A stretch of 21,713 nucleotides of DNA from an uncultured Clostridia bacterium (GCA_948676835.1 CAPOZU010000022.1:1-21713), one strand, 5' to 3'; positions 7,744-16,048 are shown, numbered from the stretch's first letter. Notes: generated by a model from the sequence alone, not told the origin. Program-made: numbers and translations.

Positions 7744-7773
7744 AAAAAAGGCAGCACAAAAAAATGCACTGCC
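7744..7773 (-). terminator. Intrinsic terminator after secG, before rnr
   Basis: On the minus strand a 9-bp stem (two G-U pairs, GGCAG/CTGCC at its base, 7750-7773) is followed by six T (7744-7749). It lies 16 bases after the secG stop and 20 bases before the rnr start. It probably makes secG partly independent of rnr by terminating or attenuating read-through. Confidence 0.7.
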
Positions 7774-7789
7774 CCTTAATCTTTTATTT

Positions 7790-8038
7790 TTAAACAACAT
7801 ATATGATTCCTAATGCAATTGATAAAACAGCAAATACAACCATTAAAACTAATGTAGCTGTTTTTATTCTACCTTCTGTTGTTTTTCCTTTATTTTTTTC
7901 ATAAAAATTATTTGCAGAGGCACCAACAATTGTTCCTGAAGCTCCACTATCTTCTTTGTTTTGTTTCATTACTAATACTATTAATGCTAAACAAACTACT
8001 GCATATATTCCCATTAATACATATCTTAATATTTCCAT
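7790..8038 (-). CDS. secG: Preprotein translocase subunit SecG
   Basis: This 82-aa membrane protein is the small subunit of the SecYEG channel. Two hydrophobic segments (about 4-24 and 60-81) flank a polar loop with GASGTIVGASANNFYEKNKG, where the SGASG and FxxKNKGKT pattern is the SecG signature. It follows the family length of about 75-85 aa. The start MEILRYV follows GGAGG at 11-base spacing; an upstream TTG extension is unlikely. A good promoter is present at 8081-8109, and the gene ends before a terminator that separates it from rnr. Confidence 0.93.
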   Translation of the reverse strand: MEILRYVLMGIYAVVCLALIVLVMKQNKEDSGASGTIVGASANNFYEKNKGKTTEGRIKTATLVLMVVFAVLSIALGIIYVV

Positions 8039-8080
8039 TTTCTGTATAACCTCCAACTTTCTTCCGTTATTAACTATTTA

Positions 8081-8109
8081 AGTTTAACATAAGAGAATTT
8101 AAAAATCAA
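8081..8109 (-). promoter_or_regulatory. Promoter for secG (and possibly rnr)
   Basis: On the minus strand TTGATT (8104-8109) and TAAACT (8081-8086) are separated by 17 bases, with TG one base ahead of the -10 (extended -10 type). The transcript would start about 35 bases before the secG ATG and include its GGAGG site. Confidence 0.6.
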
Positions 8110-8130
8110 CTATTTTATAAAATATTTTTA

Positions 8131-8315
8131 TGAAATTTAGAGGTGCTCATTAAATTTCGTTTTACTATTTAATTTAATTTCATAAAAATAGTTTATATTA
8201 TTTTTAAATACACCGCGTAAGCGATCAAACGAACGCAGTGAGTGCGATTTGGAGCAACTATTTTATGTGTTTTCTTATATAAAAAATGAAATTTAATAAA
8301 CATCTCTAAATTTCA
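8131..8315. repeat. Composite palindromic repeat between secG and the histidine kinase gene
   Basis: The outer 28-base arms (8131-8158 and 8288-8315) are inverted copies of each other at 25 of 28 positions, and each is itself a hairpin. Inside lies a second inverted pair, CATAAAAATAGTT (8181-8193) and AACTATTTTATG (8256-8267). At the centre is a G+C-rich segment, about 8211-8255, unlike the surrounding AT-rich DNA. No ORF is present. The arrangement resembles a REP/BIME or MITE-like non-coding element. The right arm overlaps the kinase stop codon. Confidence 0.65.
8132..8158. repeat. 27-nt palindrome, copy 1
   Basis: GAAATTTA, an 11-base spacer, then TAAATTTC. The same 8-11-8 architecture recurs at 8288-8314 and 20913-20939. 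Confidence 0.7.
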
Positions 8316-8316
8316 T
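8286..8316 (-). terminator. 27-nt palindrome, copy 2, at the end of the histidine kinase gene
   Basis: ATGAAATTTA and TAAATTTCAT enclose an 11-base loop. On the minus strand the stem is followed by T6, so it could end transcription of the two-component genes, though the stem is AT-only and weak. The kinase's last codons and stop (GAA ATT TAG, 8306-8314) are part of the palindrome. Confidence 0.5.
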
Positions 8317-9520
8317 ATTTTATTGTAAATGTAGAGCCTATATTAACTTCTGAATCAACTATAATATATCCATTATTTTTTTCAATAATTGATTTTGATA
8401 GTGCAAGTCCAATACCAACACTTTCACTTGAAGAATTTTTTCCTTTATAAAATCTTTCAAATATATGTGGTAAATCTTTTTTTTCAATTCCTCTTCCGTA
8501 ATCTTTTATTACTACTTTTGAATACATTTTATTTTGCTCATAAAATATATCTATTTTAGAATTTTCATAAGAATATTCTATACAATTTTTTAAAATATTT
8601 GTTATAGCTTCTACTTGCCATTTAAAATCACAATAAATCTTACTTTCTTTGTTTCCATTTAAATTTATTTTAACATTCTTTAAATCAGATAAAGCACTAA
8701 CATTATTTATACTATAGTTAATTATTCTTTCTATATTTTCCTCTTTATTTATAAAATTTATACTACAAGCATCTAATTTAGATAATTTTAATATGGAAGA
8801 AACTAAAAAATTAATATTTATTATTTGCCTTTTTATGTCTTTTATAAATTCTGTTTTTGTTATTTCATCCATATTAGGTGTTTCCAAAATATTATCTAAC
8901 ATAATTGTTATAGAGGTTAAAGGCGTTTTTAGTTGATGAGAGATATCAGATAAAGAATCTTTTAAATTTATTTTATCTTGCATAGAATTTTCTGCTGATT
9001 CTTTTAGCATTACTGTAGTTTTATAAATTTCATTTTTTAATATAGATAATTCATCTTCTGTATTCTCATCTATATCTAACTTATAATTTTTATTATTTAT
9101 TTCTTCAATATATCTTGTTATCTTTTTTAGCTGTTTATCTTTTGAACTATTATATTTTAAAAATATGAATAATAAAGAAACTGATAATGCAAGTATTAAT
9201 GTCAAATTCAAACCTAAAAATTTCAGAAAATAATTATCATTTTCTAAAACAAAAGAGTCTTTGTTTAAATCTATTCCATATTCAGAAAATAAATAATCAC
9301 TATTTTTACTTTTATTATTCAATATTTCTACAATTTCTGTTTTATCTATATCAGGATACTTCTGTCTTATAGCTAATGCAATCTGATTAATTTTTTCATT
9401 AAAGGAGTAAGTATACTTTCTATATTGATAATTATAAAATCCTAAAAATATTAAGTTAAAAATTACTATTACTACAATACTATAAGTTATTGTTTTTTTA
9501 AATTCTATTTTATTCTTCAT
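8306..9520 (-). CDS. Sensor histidine kinase of an ABC-linked two-component system
   Basis: The ATG start MKNKIEF overlaps the response-regulator gene by 11 bases; a TTG 15 bases earlier is the alternative. The 404-aa product has two membrane segments (about 8-27 and 97-119) around an extracellular loop of about 70 residues. A HAMP-like linker and a DHp domain with DISHQLKTPLTSI (H195 as phospho-acceptor) follow. The HATPase domain has N box NILKNC, G1 DYGRGIEKKDLPHIFERFYKG in adjacent parts, and G2 GIGLALSKSI. It would phosphorylate the regulator encoded just upstream. The short sensor loop and the adjacent FtsX-type ABC genes suggest sensing of a membrane-active compound, by analogy with antimicrobial-peptide systems. 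The C-terminal GluIle and stop come from a palindromic repeat. Confidence 0.9.
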   Translation of the reverse strand: MKNKIEFKKTITYSIVVIVIFNLIFLGFYNYQYRKYTYSFNEKINQIALAIRQKYPDIDKTEIVEILNNKSKNSDYLFSEYGIDLNKDSFVLENDNYFLKFLGLNLTLILALSVSLLFIFLKYNSSKDKQLKKITRYIEEINNKNYKLDIDENTEDELSILKNEIYKTTVMLKESAENSMQDKINLKDSLSDISHQLKTPLTSITIMLDNILETPNMDEITKTEFIKDIKRQIININFLVSSILKLSKLDACSINFINKEENIERIINYSINNVSALSDLKNVKINLNGNKESKIYCDFKWQVEAITNILKNCIEYSYENSKIDIFYEQNKMYSKVVIKDYGRGIEKKDLPHIFERFYKGKNSSSESVGIGLALSKSIIEKNNGYIIVDSEVNIGSTFTIKYEI

Positions 9521-10163
9521 CAATTCTATATCCAATTCCCTTTACAGTATAAATTATATCACTTGATAATTTTTCTCTTATTCTTTTTAAATATACGGTA
9601 ACAGTGTTGTTATTTACATCATTTCCTGTCCATTCCCAAATTTTATCTATTATACATTCTCTTGTAACAACTTTATTTAAATTAGTAAATAATAAATGTA
9701 AGATTTTTAGTTCTAAACTTGATAGAAAAACTTCATTATCATTTTTATAAACTACCATTTTATCTAAATCAAATTTTATATCTCTAACTTTTATTACTAA
9801 ATTCTTTTTCTCTTTAAGTAATATTTTATTGATTCTCGCAACTAACTCTCTTGTAGAGAATGGTTTTGTCATGTAATCATCTGCTCCGCTTTCTAGTCCT
9901 TTAACAATATCATCTTCATCATCTTTTGCTGTCAAAAATATTGTTGGTATCTTTTTATGTTTTATCGTATTTTCATAAATTTCAAATCCATTTCCATCTG
10001 GAAGAGAAATGTCTAATATTACTAAATTTATATTTTGATTTTCTAAAAAAGCTACTGTTTCTTTTTTATTAGTTTTATGAATTACATTATATCCATTTGA
10101 CTTAAGAGAATATATTAATCCCTTTGCAACCATGTTGCTGTCTTCAACTAGTAAAATATCCAT
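9510..10163 (-). CDS. OmpR-family response regulator
   Basis: The 217-aa product has an N-terminal receiver domain with acidic pocket E7/D8, phospho-acceptor D51 (VILDISLPDG), T78 and K100. A C-terminal winged-helix DNA-binding domain follows (about 125-217), with ELKILHLLF, TRECIIDKIW and NTVTVYLKRIREKL, and the usual GIGYRIDEE end. The start has a GAGGAGG site. It overlaps the kinase gene by 11 bases and follows the permease gene by 67 bases, a gap that contains its own promoter. Its likely target is the ABC operon, where two AAGTGACAA direct repeats sit 11 bases apart (13570-13589); that link is inference. Confidence 0.93.
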   Translation of the reverse strand: MDILLVEDSNMVAKGLIYSLKSNGYNVIHKTNKKETVAFLENQNINLVILDISLPDGNGFEIYENTIKHKKIPTIFLTAKDDEDDIVKGLESGADDYMTKPFSTRELVARINKILLKEKKNLVIKVRDIKFDLDKMVVYKNDNEVFLSSLELKILHLLFTNLNKVVTRECIIDKIWEWTGNDVNNNTVTVYLKRIREKLSSDIIYTVKGIGYRIDEE

Positions 10164-10184
10164 TTTCTCCTCCTCATTTTGAAT

Positions 10185-10213
10185 ATTATATAAAATTTTT
10201 ACTTATATTTCAA
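10185..10213 (-). promoter_or_regulatory. Promoter for the response regulator and kinase genes
   Basis: On the minus strand TTGAAA (10208-10213) and TATAAT (10185-10190) are exactly 17 bases apart, in the gap between the permease and regulator genes. The two-component pair can therefore be transcribed independently of the ABC genes. Confidence 0.65.
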
Positions 10214-10230
10214 ATAAAAGTGGAGACTAT

Positions 10231-12813
10231 TTATATATTCTCCTTCCTTATTGTTTCAATTGTATTTTGTTTATTAATTTTTCCTAAAGAGTATTTCATA
10301 ATTGCATACACTAAAATAAACACACCTATAGCAGATATTATAATTGGAATAATTGGTATATATATACTTTCATTCATTTTTACAGCAAAAGCTTTATATA
10401 TAGCAAAAGTACCAAGTAATCCTAACGCCACCCCATATAGCAGTGCTTTTACAGAATAAAATATTGTTTCCAGATTAATCATTCTACTGAATTCTTTTTT
10501 AGTCATTCCAATACTTTTAAGCATTGCAAATTCTTTTTGTCTTAATTCCATATTTGATGTAATTGAATTAAATATATTTGTAACACCAATTAAAGTAATT
10601 ACTGTTATAAAACCATATAAGAATATTTTTACAACTAAAGCCATTGACCTTTCTTCTCTTACTTGTGCATCAAAATTTGATATTCTTACATCACTACAAA
10701 TCTTTTGAATATCTTCTTCAGTTTTATCTGGATCTTTAGAATCTATGCAAACACATCCCATTCTAAAATCTATATTTTTATATTCATCCTTATTTATAAT
10801 TAAATAACCATCTGTATAATAAGAATTTTCCAATCCTTTTGGTCTAGCACCTTCTTCACTAACAAGTATTTTAGCTATTTTTATATTAAAATCTTCTCCT
10901 TTAAGTTTTCCAGTTATAATATCATTTTCATTATATGTGTATCTTCTAGTTTCTACTAAGTTTCCTTCTCCATCATAATTATAGCTATTGTCAAGTAAAA
11001 TCCCATCTTTTTTTACATTTCCATAGTTTAATTCAAGTTTTTTAACATATTCTTTAAATTCTTTATCATCTAATGCTTTAAAATTTATACGAGCAATTGG
11101 ATTTTCACCACCAATATTAATTCTTTCTATTTCTCCATTCTCTTGTTTTATATAGTCAACACCTTCAATTTGAATTATTTTACTTGAATCTTGAATTTCT
11201 AGATAATCATCATTATTTTCATAAAGAACAGATACAGATTTTACTTCTTCCAAATTTTCTATTTGTTTAATTACATCATCAGTTAAGCTTTCTTCACCTG
11301 TATATGTTCTTAAATTGTATCCAACATCTTTATAATAGTTACTTGTAAATTGGAACGAATTTGTTATAAATGCGTTCATTGTTATAAAAATAAATATACT
11401 TACAGTTAAAGACATTACTGTTGTTCTATATTTTTTCTTACTTCTTTTTAAATTTTTATATGCTAAAACACCACCTTGCTTAAATATTTTGCTTATTATT
11501 TTGGGAGTTTTTAACTTTTTGCTTTCTAATTTTATTTTATCTGAATTTCTTAAATTTTCTATTGGACTTACTTTACTTGCTTTTCTTGCTGAAGACATTG
11601 CAGATAAATATATTGTAAAAATACCTAATAAACAAGATACTATTATTGGTAATATTGCAATCTTCAATACAATTCCATCAACATGACCTAATAAATATTC
11701 TCCTATCAAACTATTTACGATTTTAATTAATACAAAATCTGCAAATATTCCAGATAAAATTCCTAGTGGTATTCCAATAAGTCCTAAAGTCATAGCTTCA
11801 AAAATTACATTTTTCCTTATTTGTTTTTTGGTTGCTCCAACACTTGCAAGCATTCCATACATCTTGATTTTTTCTGATGTAGCTATTTCAAAAGAATTCT
11901 TAATACAAAATACACTTGTAAAAACAATTATAAAAATAACAACTCCACATACTGCAAATAGCATTACAATAGTATCATCAGAAAAGGCAAAGCCTTCCCA
12001 TCTTAATAATTCTTTATTTACTTTATAATCTTCATATTGAGCCTTTTCATTTTCTCCTATATTAATATAATCTTGTACTCCTAAAATTGATGAAATTGCT
12101 TCTTTACTATCTTTTGGATTTTTTAAAGCAATATATATATCATTTTTCCCAGCACTCATTTCAGTTGTAATAGTTGTATATCCTGGATCTGAATATCCTT
12201 CAAAAGCAAAATCTGGTCTTTCAATAATTCCAACAACTGTAAATTCATGTTTACTCGTATCTACTAATTTTTCGCCTTCCTCCTGATAACTGTTAGAATC
12301 ATATAAATCATAATCATCTAATGTTTTTCTTTTTCCAACATCAAGTTTTATTTTATCTCCAATTTTATAATCTACTTTTCCATTAGTACTAATATGTTTA
12401 CTAATTAAAATTTCACTATTATTTTTTGGAAATCTTCCTTCTAATAATTTCCTATCTAATTTTAGATTTTCAAATACATGTGAGTCCATAGAATATAATT
12501 TTAAATAGGGTTTATATTCATTTTGACCACCATTTAATTTAGAAAATCCAATTGTTTGTGAAGTATATATTTCTTTTATATCTCTGTTGTTTTGAAGTTT
12601 ATTTATATCTTCACTATCAGTATCGCTAATTTTTAAATGATAATACCCAGTTTCATTTATAGCATTTTCTATTAAAGTTTCTTGAAAACTTGTAACCATT
12701 GTTGATACTGCACATATTAATGCAACAGATAAAATTATTCCAATAATAGTGCTTATTGTTCTTTTTTTATTTAATTTTAAATTTCTTATAGATAATTGTT
12801 TAAGTATATTCAT
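10231..12813 (-). CDS. ABC exporter permease with two FtsX-like domains
   Basis: The 860-aa membrane protein starts 10 bases after the ATPase gene and has AAGGAGG before its ATG. An N-terminal transmembrane segment (about 17-40) leads to a large extracellular domain (about 45-280). Three segments follow (about 285-310, 340-370 and 385-410), forming the first FtsX domain, with GMLASVGATKKQIRKN as the coupling motif. A second unit has one segment near 470-490, another extracellular domain (about 495-735), and three C-terminal segments (about 740-845) with MLKSIGMTKKEFSRMI. Such SalY/MacB-like permeases with adjacent two-component genes often take part in peptide or lipid export and antimicrobial resistance. 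This ORF is intact, although the partner ATPase gene is frameshifted. The substrate is unknown. Confidence 0.9.
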   Translation of the reverse strand: MNILKQLSIRNLKLNKKRTISTIIGIILSVALICAVSTMVTSFQETLIENAINETGYYHLKISDTDSEDINKLQNNRDIKEIYTSQTIGFSKLNGGQNEYKPYLKLYSMDSHVFENLKLDRKLLEGRFPKNNSEILISKHISTNGKVDYKIGDKIKLDVGKRKTLDDYDLYDSNSYQEEGEKLVDTSKHEFTVVGIIERPDFAFEGYSDPGYTTITTEMSAGKNDIYIALKNPKDSKEAISSILGVQDYINIGENEKAQYEDYKVNKELLRWEGFAFSDDTIVMLFAVCGVVIFIIVFTSVFCIKNSFEIATSEKIKMYGMLASVGATKKQIRKNVIFEAMTLGLIGIPLGILSGIFADFVLIKIVNSLIGEYLLGHVDGIVLKIAILPIIVSCLLGIFTIYLSAMSSARKASKVSPIENLRNSDKIKLESKKLKTPKIISKIFKQGGVLAYKNLKRSKKKYRTTVMSLTVSIFIFITMNAFITNSFQFTSNYYKDVGYNLRTYTGEESLTDDVIKQIENLEEVKSVSVLYENNDDYLEIQDSSKIIQIEGVDYIKQENGEIERINIGGENPIARINFKALDDKEFKEYVKKLELNYGNVKKDGILLDNSYNYDGEGNLVETRRYTYNENDIITGKLKGEDFNIKIAKILVSEEGARPKGLENSYYTDGYLIINKDEYKNIDFRMGCVCIDSKDPDKTEEDIQKICSDVRISNFDAQVREERSMALVVKIFLYGFITVITLIGVTNIFNSITSNMELRQKEFAMLKSIGMTKKEFSRMINLETIFYSVKALLYGVALGLLGTFAIYKAFAVKMNESIYIPIIPIIISAIGVFILVYAIMKYSLGKINKQNTIETIRKENI

Positions 12814-12823
12814 AATTTCCTCC

Positions 12824-13487
12824 TTAAACTATCTTTCCATCTTCAATTTTGATAATTCTATCAGCAACTTGAGCTATTTCCATATTATGAGTAATCATTA
12901 TTATTGTTTGGTTATATTCTTTATTAGACTTTTTTAATAACTCTACAATTTCATTACTAGATTTTGAATCTAAGTTTCCTGTTGGTTCATCTGCTAAAAT
13001 AATTGCTGGATTTGTTATCATGCTTCTTCCTATTGATGTTCTTTGTTGTTGTCCACCAGATAATTCATTTGGAAGATGTTTTCTTCTATTTTCTAATCCT
13101 AATAAATTTATTAGTTCATCTAATCTTTTTTTATTAACTTCTCTGTTATCTAAATTAAGTGGTAAAGTAATATTTTCTTCAACATTTAATATTGGTATTA
13201 AGTTATAAAATTGATATATAAGGCCCACTTGTCTTCTTCTAAAAATGGCAAGTTCATCATCATTAAATTTGTATATATCTTTCCCGTCAATAAATACTTT
13301 TCCACTTGTTGGTCTATCAACTCCTCCAATTAAATGTAATAGAGTTGATTTTCCACTTCCGTGAAGCTCCAACTATTGCAACAAATTCTCCTTTGTCTAC
13401 TTTAAAAGATACATTATTTAAGGCTGTAACCTGTGCAGTTCCCTTTCCATAAATTTTACTTAAATTCTCTACTCTTAGAATTTCCAT
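12824..13487 (-). pseudogene. ABC transporter ATP-binding subunit, one-base frameshift in Walker A
   Basis: Two overlapping reading frames together make a full LolD/MacB-type ATPase of about 220 aa. The first frame starts at MEILRVENLSKIYG (GGGAG site 8 bases upstream) and reaches VAIVGAS; the second continues GSGKSTLLHLIGG to the end. An extra base at 13361 (G on the plus strand) breaks the Walker A codons between GAS and GSGKS. Downstream, the Q-loop (LIYQFYNL), signature LSGGQQQR, Walker B IILADEPTGNLD and H-loop MITHN are all intact. Without correction the upstream frame ends soon after the Walker A position, giving no ATP binding. Explanations are a recent inactivating mutation, a sequencing or assembly error, or, less likely, frameshifting. 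The undecayed remainder favours an error or a very recent change. Confidence 0.88.
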
Positions 13488-13554
13488 AAAAATTTCTCCC
13501 TTCATTCATAACAAATATATTTTATCGTTTGCGAATAACTTAATTTACATTTTC

Positions 13555-13589
13555 ATTATATCTAATTTAAAGTGACAAGTAAGTGACAA
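13555..13589 (-). promoter_or_regulatory. Regulated promoter region of the ABC operon
   Basis: On the minus strand, two direct repeats TTGTCACTT (13581-13589 and 13570-13578) are spaced 11 bases start to start. They lie just upstream of TATAAT (13555-13560), about 70 bases before the ATPase start. No good -35 is present, as expected for an activator-dependent promoter. Tandem repeats near one helical turn apart are typical of OmpR-family regulator sites, so the adjacent response regulator is the candidate binder. Binding is inferred, not shown. Confidence 0.5.
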
Positions 13590-13677
13590 AATTCAATATT
13601 AAGAATCTCTTAATAAACATTATTATAGTTTCACTTTTTCAAATCATATTCATATACTACTATAGGAGGGTTTATAA

Positions 13678-14316
13678 ATGAATACTATTGAAAAACGTGA
13701 AATAAAAAATGAGTTAAAATATAAAAATACAGTTATTTTAACTTATAGAATTGAATATCCTGCAATAATTTCTTCAAATTATTGCAATGGAAAAAATAAT
13801 TTTAACAGATATAATAAAGAAAAAGCTCTTATGTTAGAAAACTATATAAAAACCAAACTATATGCAGATGCAGTAAGCACTTATGAATATAATTTGAGTA
13901 ATGGGTATCCTATAATGGTTTTTGAAGTAATTTCAGAATTTAATATTACTTATAATAATGATTTTTTAGTTAGTTTGTATGAAGATAAATATGAATTTAC
14001 TGGTGGAGCTCATGGAAATACTATAAGAACATCTCAAAATTGGAATTTACAAACTTCTTGTTTTATTCCTCTTTCTGATTTCTATTTAAGTAATCCATAC
14101 TATTTGATTAATATAATAAAAAATATTAATGCTCAAATAAAATCCCAAATTGATAGTGGAAATAACTATTATTTCGATAATTACTGTGAGCTTGTTTTAG
14201 AAACATTTAATTTGAATAGTTTCTTTGTAACACCAAACAATATTGCTATATACTTTCAACAATATGATATAGCACCATATTCTAGTGGAATACCTGTATT
14301 TTATATACCATATTAA
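13678..14316 (+). CDS. DUF4163/DUF3298-like (RsiV/PdaC-type) protein without signal peptide
   Basis: The 212-aa product begins with a beta-rich region (residues about 15-75, VILTYRIEYPAI then NGYPIMVFEVISEFNITYNN). It then shows the DUF3298 hallmark YEFTGGAHGNT (about 98-108) and the C-terminal IYFQQYDIAPYSSGIP, typical of the C-terminal half of RsiV-like anti-sigma factors and PdaC-like cell-wall proteins. Family members are normally exported or membrane-anchored, but no signal peptide or membrane helix is visible here. The start has a strong AGGAGGG site 8 bases upstream, and no credible upstream extension is seen. It stands alone, divergent from the ABC operon. It could be a cytoplasmic paralogue or a truncated form. 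A weak promoter is possible (TTCACT at 13630, TATACT at 13653). Confidence 0.75.
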   Translation: MNTIEKREIKNELKYKNTVILTYRIEYPAIISSNYCNGKNNFNRYNKEKALMLENYIKTKLYADAVSTYEYNLSNGYPIMVFEVISEFNITYNNDFLVSLYEDKYEFTGGAHGNTIRTSQNWNLQTSCFIPLSDFYLSNPYYLINIIKNINAQIKSQIDSGNNYYFDNYCELVLETFNLNSFFVTPNNIAIYFQQYDIAPYSSGIPVFYIPY

Positions 14317-14485
14317 ATCATTTTGCAATGCACTCGTAATGCCTTGCATTCAATTAAATTCAGGATTTTCCGTTATATTTCATTTGTATTTCATTTTAGT
14401 TATATATATTATACATTTCTTGATAACACTATCGCTTTGATATAAAATATATGTAAATATTGGAATAGAAAGGACGACTGATAAA
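14317..14485 (+). promoter_or_regulatory. Intergenic region with probable promoter of the HD operon
   Basis: There is no gene in these 169 bases. TTGATA (14420-14425) and TATAAA (14441-14446) lie 15 bases apart on the plus strand, a tight but possible promoter, about 40 bases before the HD gene start. An imperfect stem (TGCAATGC/GCCTTGCA) just after the preceding gene has no T-run, so I do not call it a terminator. Confidence 0.4.
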
Positions 14486-16033
14486 ATGGCTTTTTTTAAA
14501 ATCGCCACTATTGGAGATACTAAAGATAACGTTTATTTTGAAGTTGCTCAACAATTACTAGCTCAAGGTTATTCTGAAAATGATCTTAATGAAATAGAAT
14601 TTGTTGATATAACAGGAATGACCAAAGATGATATTGAAGAATTAGGTCCTGTACATGGTGTTATGTATTTTTCAAACACAAGTCAGGATAATCCGGACAA
14701 GCTAAATAAAGATGAATTATTAAAAACATTATTAAGTCTGCATACTGTACCAAGTGATTTAAAATTATTTGCTTTATCACATGAGCCTGTTACTAGCGAA
14801 GAACAAAATAAAGAAGAAGAAAAAATTCAATCTTATATTAAGGAAGAATTCCCAAATATAAAAAATACAGAAAATCTATCAATGTTTTTATCTCTTGCTA
14901 ACATTGATACCCCAGAAGCTATGGTAGCTTATACTCATGGAATTATTGAAACTGCATTTGTACCAGACTTTGAATATATTGATTCTATTGAGAGTCAAAC
15001 AAAGCAAAAAGTTGATAAAATGCTTGAATTAGTTACATCATCTCTTGAATTAAAACATCCTTATACTGCAGGACATGTTGAAAGAGTTTCTGTGTTTGCA
15101 GAAGCAATAGCAAGAGAAATGGGATGTAATGATAAAGAAATCGATGATATTGTTATTGCAGCAAAATTACATGATATAGGAAAATTGATAATTCCAGATA
15201 GAATATTAGCATCGTCAAAGGATCTTGATTATAATGATAGAAAACAAATGGATATTCATGATAAAGCTGGAGCTCAACTTTTAGAAGCTCTTACATCATA
15301 CGATACCAATTTGACCGAAAAATTAAGTCCTGAAGTATTAAAAGGTATAAAGCACCATCATAAAGACTGGGATGGAAGGCATGATAAAAAAAGTGAAATA
15401 CCAGATCCTATTCGTGGTAAAAAAATTGGAAAATATGCGACTATCATTGCTGTTGCAGACTGTATTGATGCAATGGTTTCACAAAGAGCTTATAATAACC
15501 CAAAACATATATTAGATACTTTTAGAGATCTTTGGTCAAATAGAGAAAAACAATTTGAACCAGCAGCTGCTGAAGCTGCTATTATGGTTCTTGGTAAAGA
15601 AATTGCTTCTTTAGGATATGATCCAGTTAAAATGTTTTCAGAAGTTTCAAGCAATCCTTGGTGGGGTAAATTTGATTTAGGATTACAAAACTTTTTTAAT
15701 GCAAATGCTAATGAATTTAAAGTAAATGAACATCCAGAACCTGGCACTTATAGCTCATTAGGATTTAGGCTAACTGAACAAGGATATTTTGAATTTAACG
15801 GAAAAAATGCTGCTCAACTTGATCCAGAAATAAGATATGAATCTGAAATTAGATTTCTAACAACTCATCCTGATAAAATTGGTAGTATACCTAAAGGTAT
15901 CACTCTTTCACCTGAAGAAATAAAAAAGGCAGCTATTGCTCAGGCTAAAGATAAATTTATAAAACAAGATGAAGGAACAAGAGCTCTTGATAGATCTAGA
16001 GTTTACCAAATAGAAAAAGATATTCATCAATAG
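14486..16033 (+). CDS. HD-GYP-like phosphohydrolase lacking the GYP motif
   Basis: The 515-aa product has three parts. Residues 1-165 form an alpha/beta N-terminal region I do not recognise (FKIATIGDTKDN, then HGVMYFSN and LKLFALSHE), possibly a divergent receiver-like fold but without a clear phospho-Asp. Residues about 170-370 are an HD-GYP-like domain: HPYTAGHVERV (H191, H197), LHDIGKLIIPD (H229, D230, K233), H258, HHH at 290-292, and VADCIDAMVSQRAY. The segment that should read DGxGYP instead reads DGRHDKKSEIPDP, so the motif naming the family is missing while the metal ligands remain. The C-terminal 145 residues, with NPWWGKFDLGLQNFF, are unknown. Cleavage of c-di-GMP or another nucleotide is possible but unproven. 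It heads a four-gene operon and is cytoplasmic by sequence. AAAGGA lies upstream of the start. Confidence 0.85.
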   Translation: MAFFKIATIGDTKDNVYFEVAQQLLAQGYSENDLNEIEFVDITGMTKDDIEELGPVHGVMYFSNTSQDNPDKLNKDELLKTLLSLHTVPSDLKLFALSHEPVTSEEQNKEEEKIQSYIKEEFPNIKNTENLSMFLSLANIDTPEAMVAYTHGIIETAFVPDFEYIDSIESQTKQKVDKMLELVTSSLELKHPYTAGHVERVSVFAEAIAREMGCNDKEIDDIVIAAKLHDIGKLIIPDRILASSKDLDYNDRKQMDIHDKAGAQLLEALTSYDTNLTEKLSPEVLKGIKHHHKDWDGRHDKKSEIPDPIRGKKIGKYATIIAVADCIDAMVSQRAYNNPKHILDTFRDLWSNREKQFEPAAAEAAIMVLGKEIASLGYDPVKMFSEVSSNPWWGKFDLGLQNFFNANANEFKVNEHPEPGTYSSLGFRLTEQGYFEFNGKNAAQLDPEIRYESEIRFLTTHPDKIGSIPKGITLSPEEIKKAAIAQAKDKFIKQDEGTRALDRSRVYQIEKDIHQ

Positions 16034-16048
16034 TTTTCAGAAGAAACT

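Noticed and set aside
7725..7769. GTG-initiated N-terminal extension of RNase R
   Set aside because: The added 15 residues are encoded by the terminator hairpin region and lack a ribosome binding site; the ATG at 7724 has GGAG at good spacing.
8211..8255. G+C-rich stretch considered as a tRNA or small RNA gene
   Set aside because: It does not fold into a cloverleaf and is too short; its position inside nested inverted repeats fits a repeat element better.
10124..10459. 111-codon plus-strand open frame
   Set aside because: It lies opposite the response-regulator start, its promoter and the permease end, and shows no recognisable domain; hydrophobicity mirrors the permease codons.
14326..14352. 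Imperfect stem (TGCAATGC/GCCTTGCA) as a terminator
   Set aside because: There is a mismatch in the stem and no T-run, so it does not meet the intrinsic terminator pattern.
15490..15747. 85-codon minus-strand open frame
   Set aside because: It is antisense to the HD operon's first gene and has no supported start or motif.
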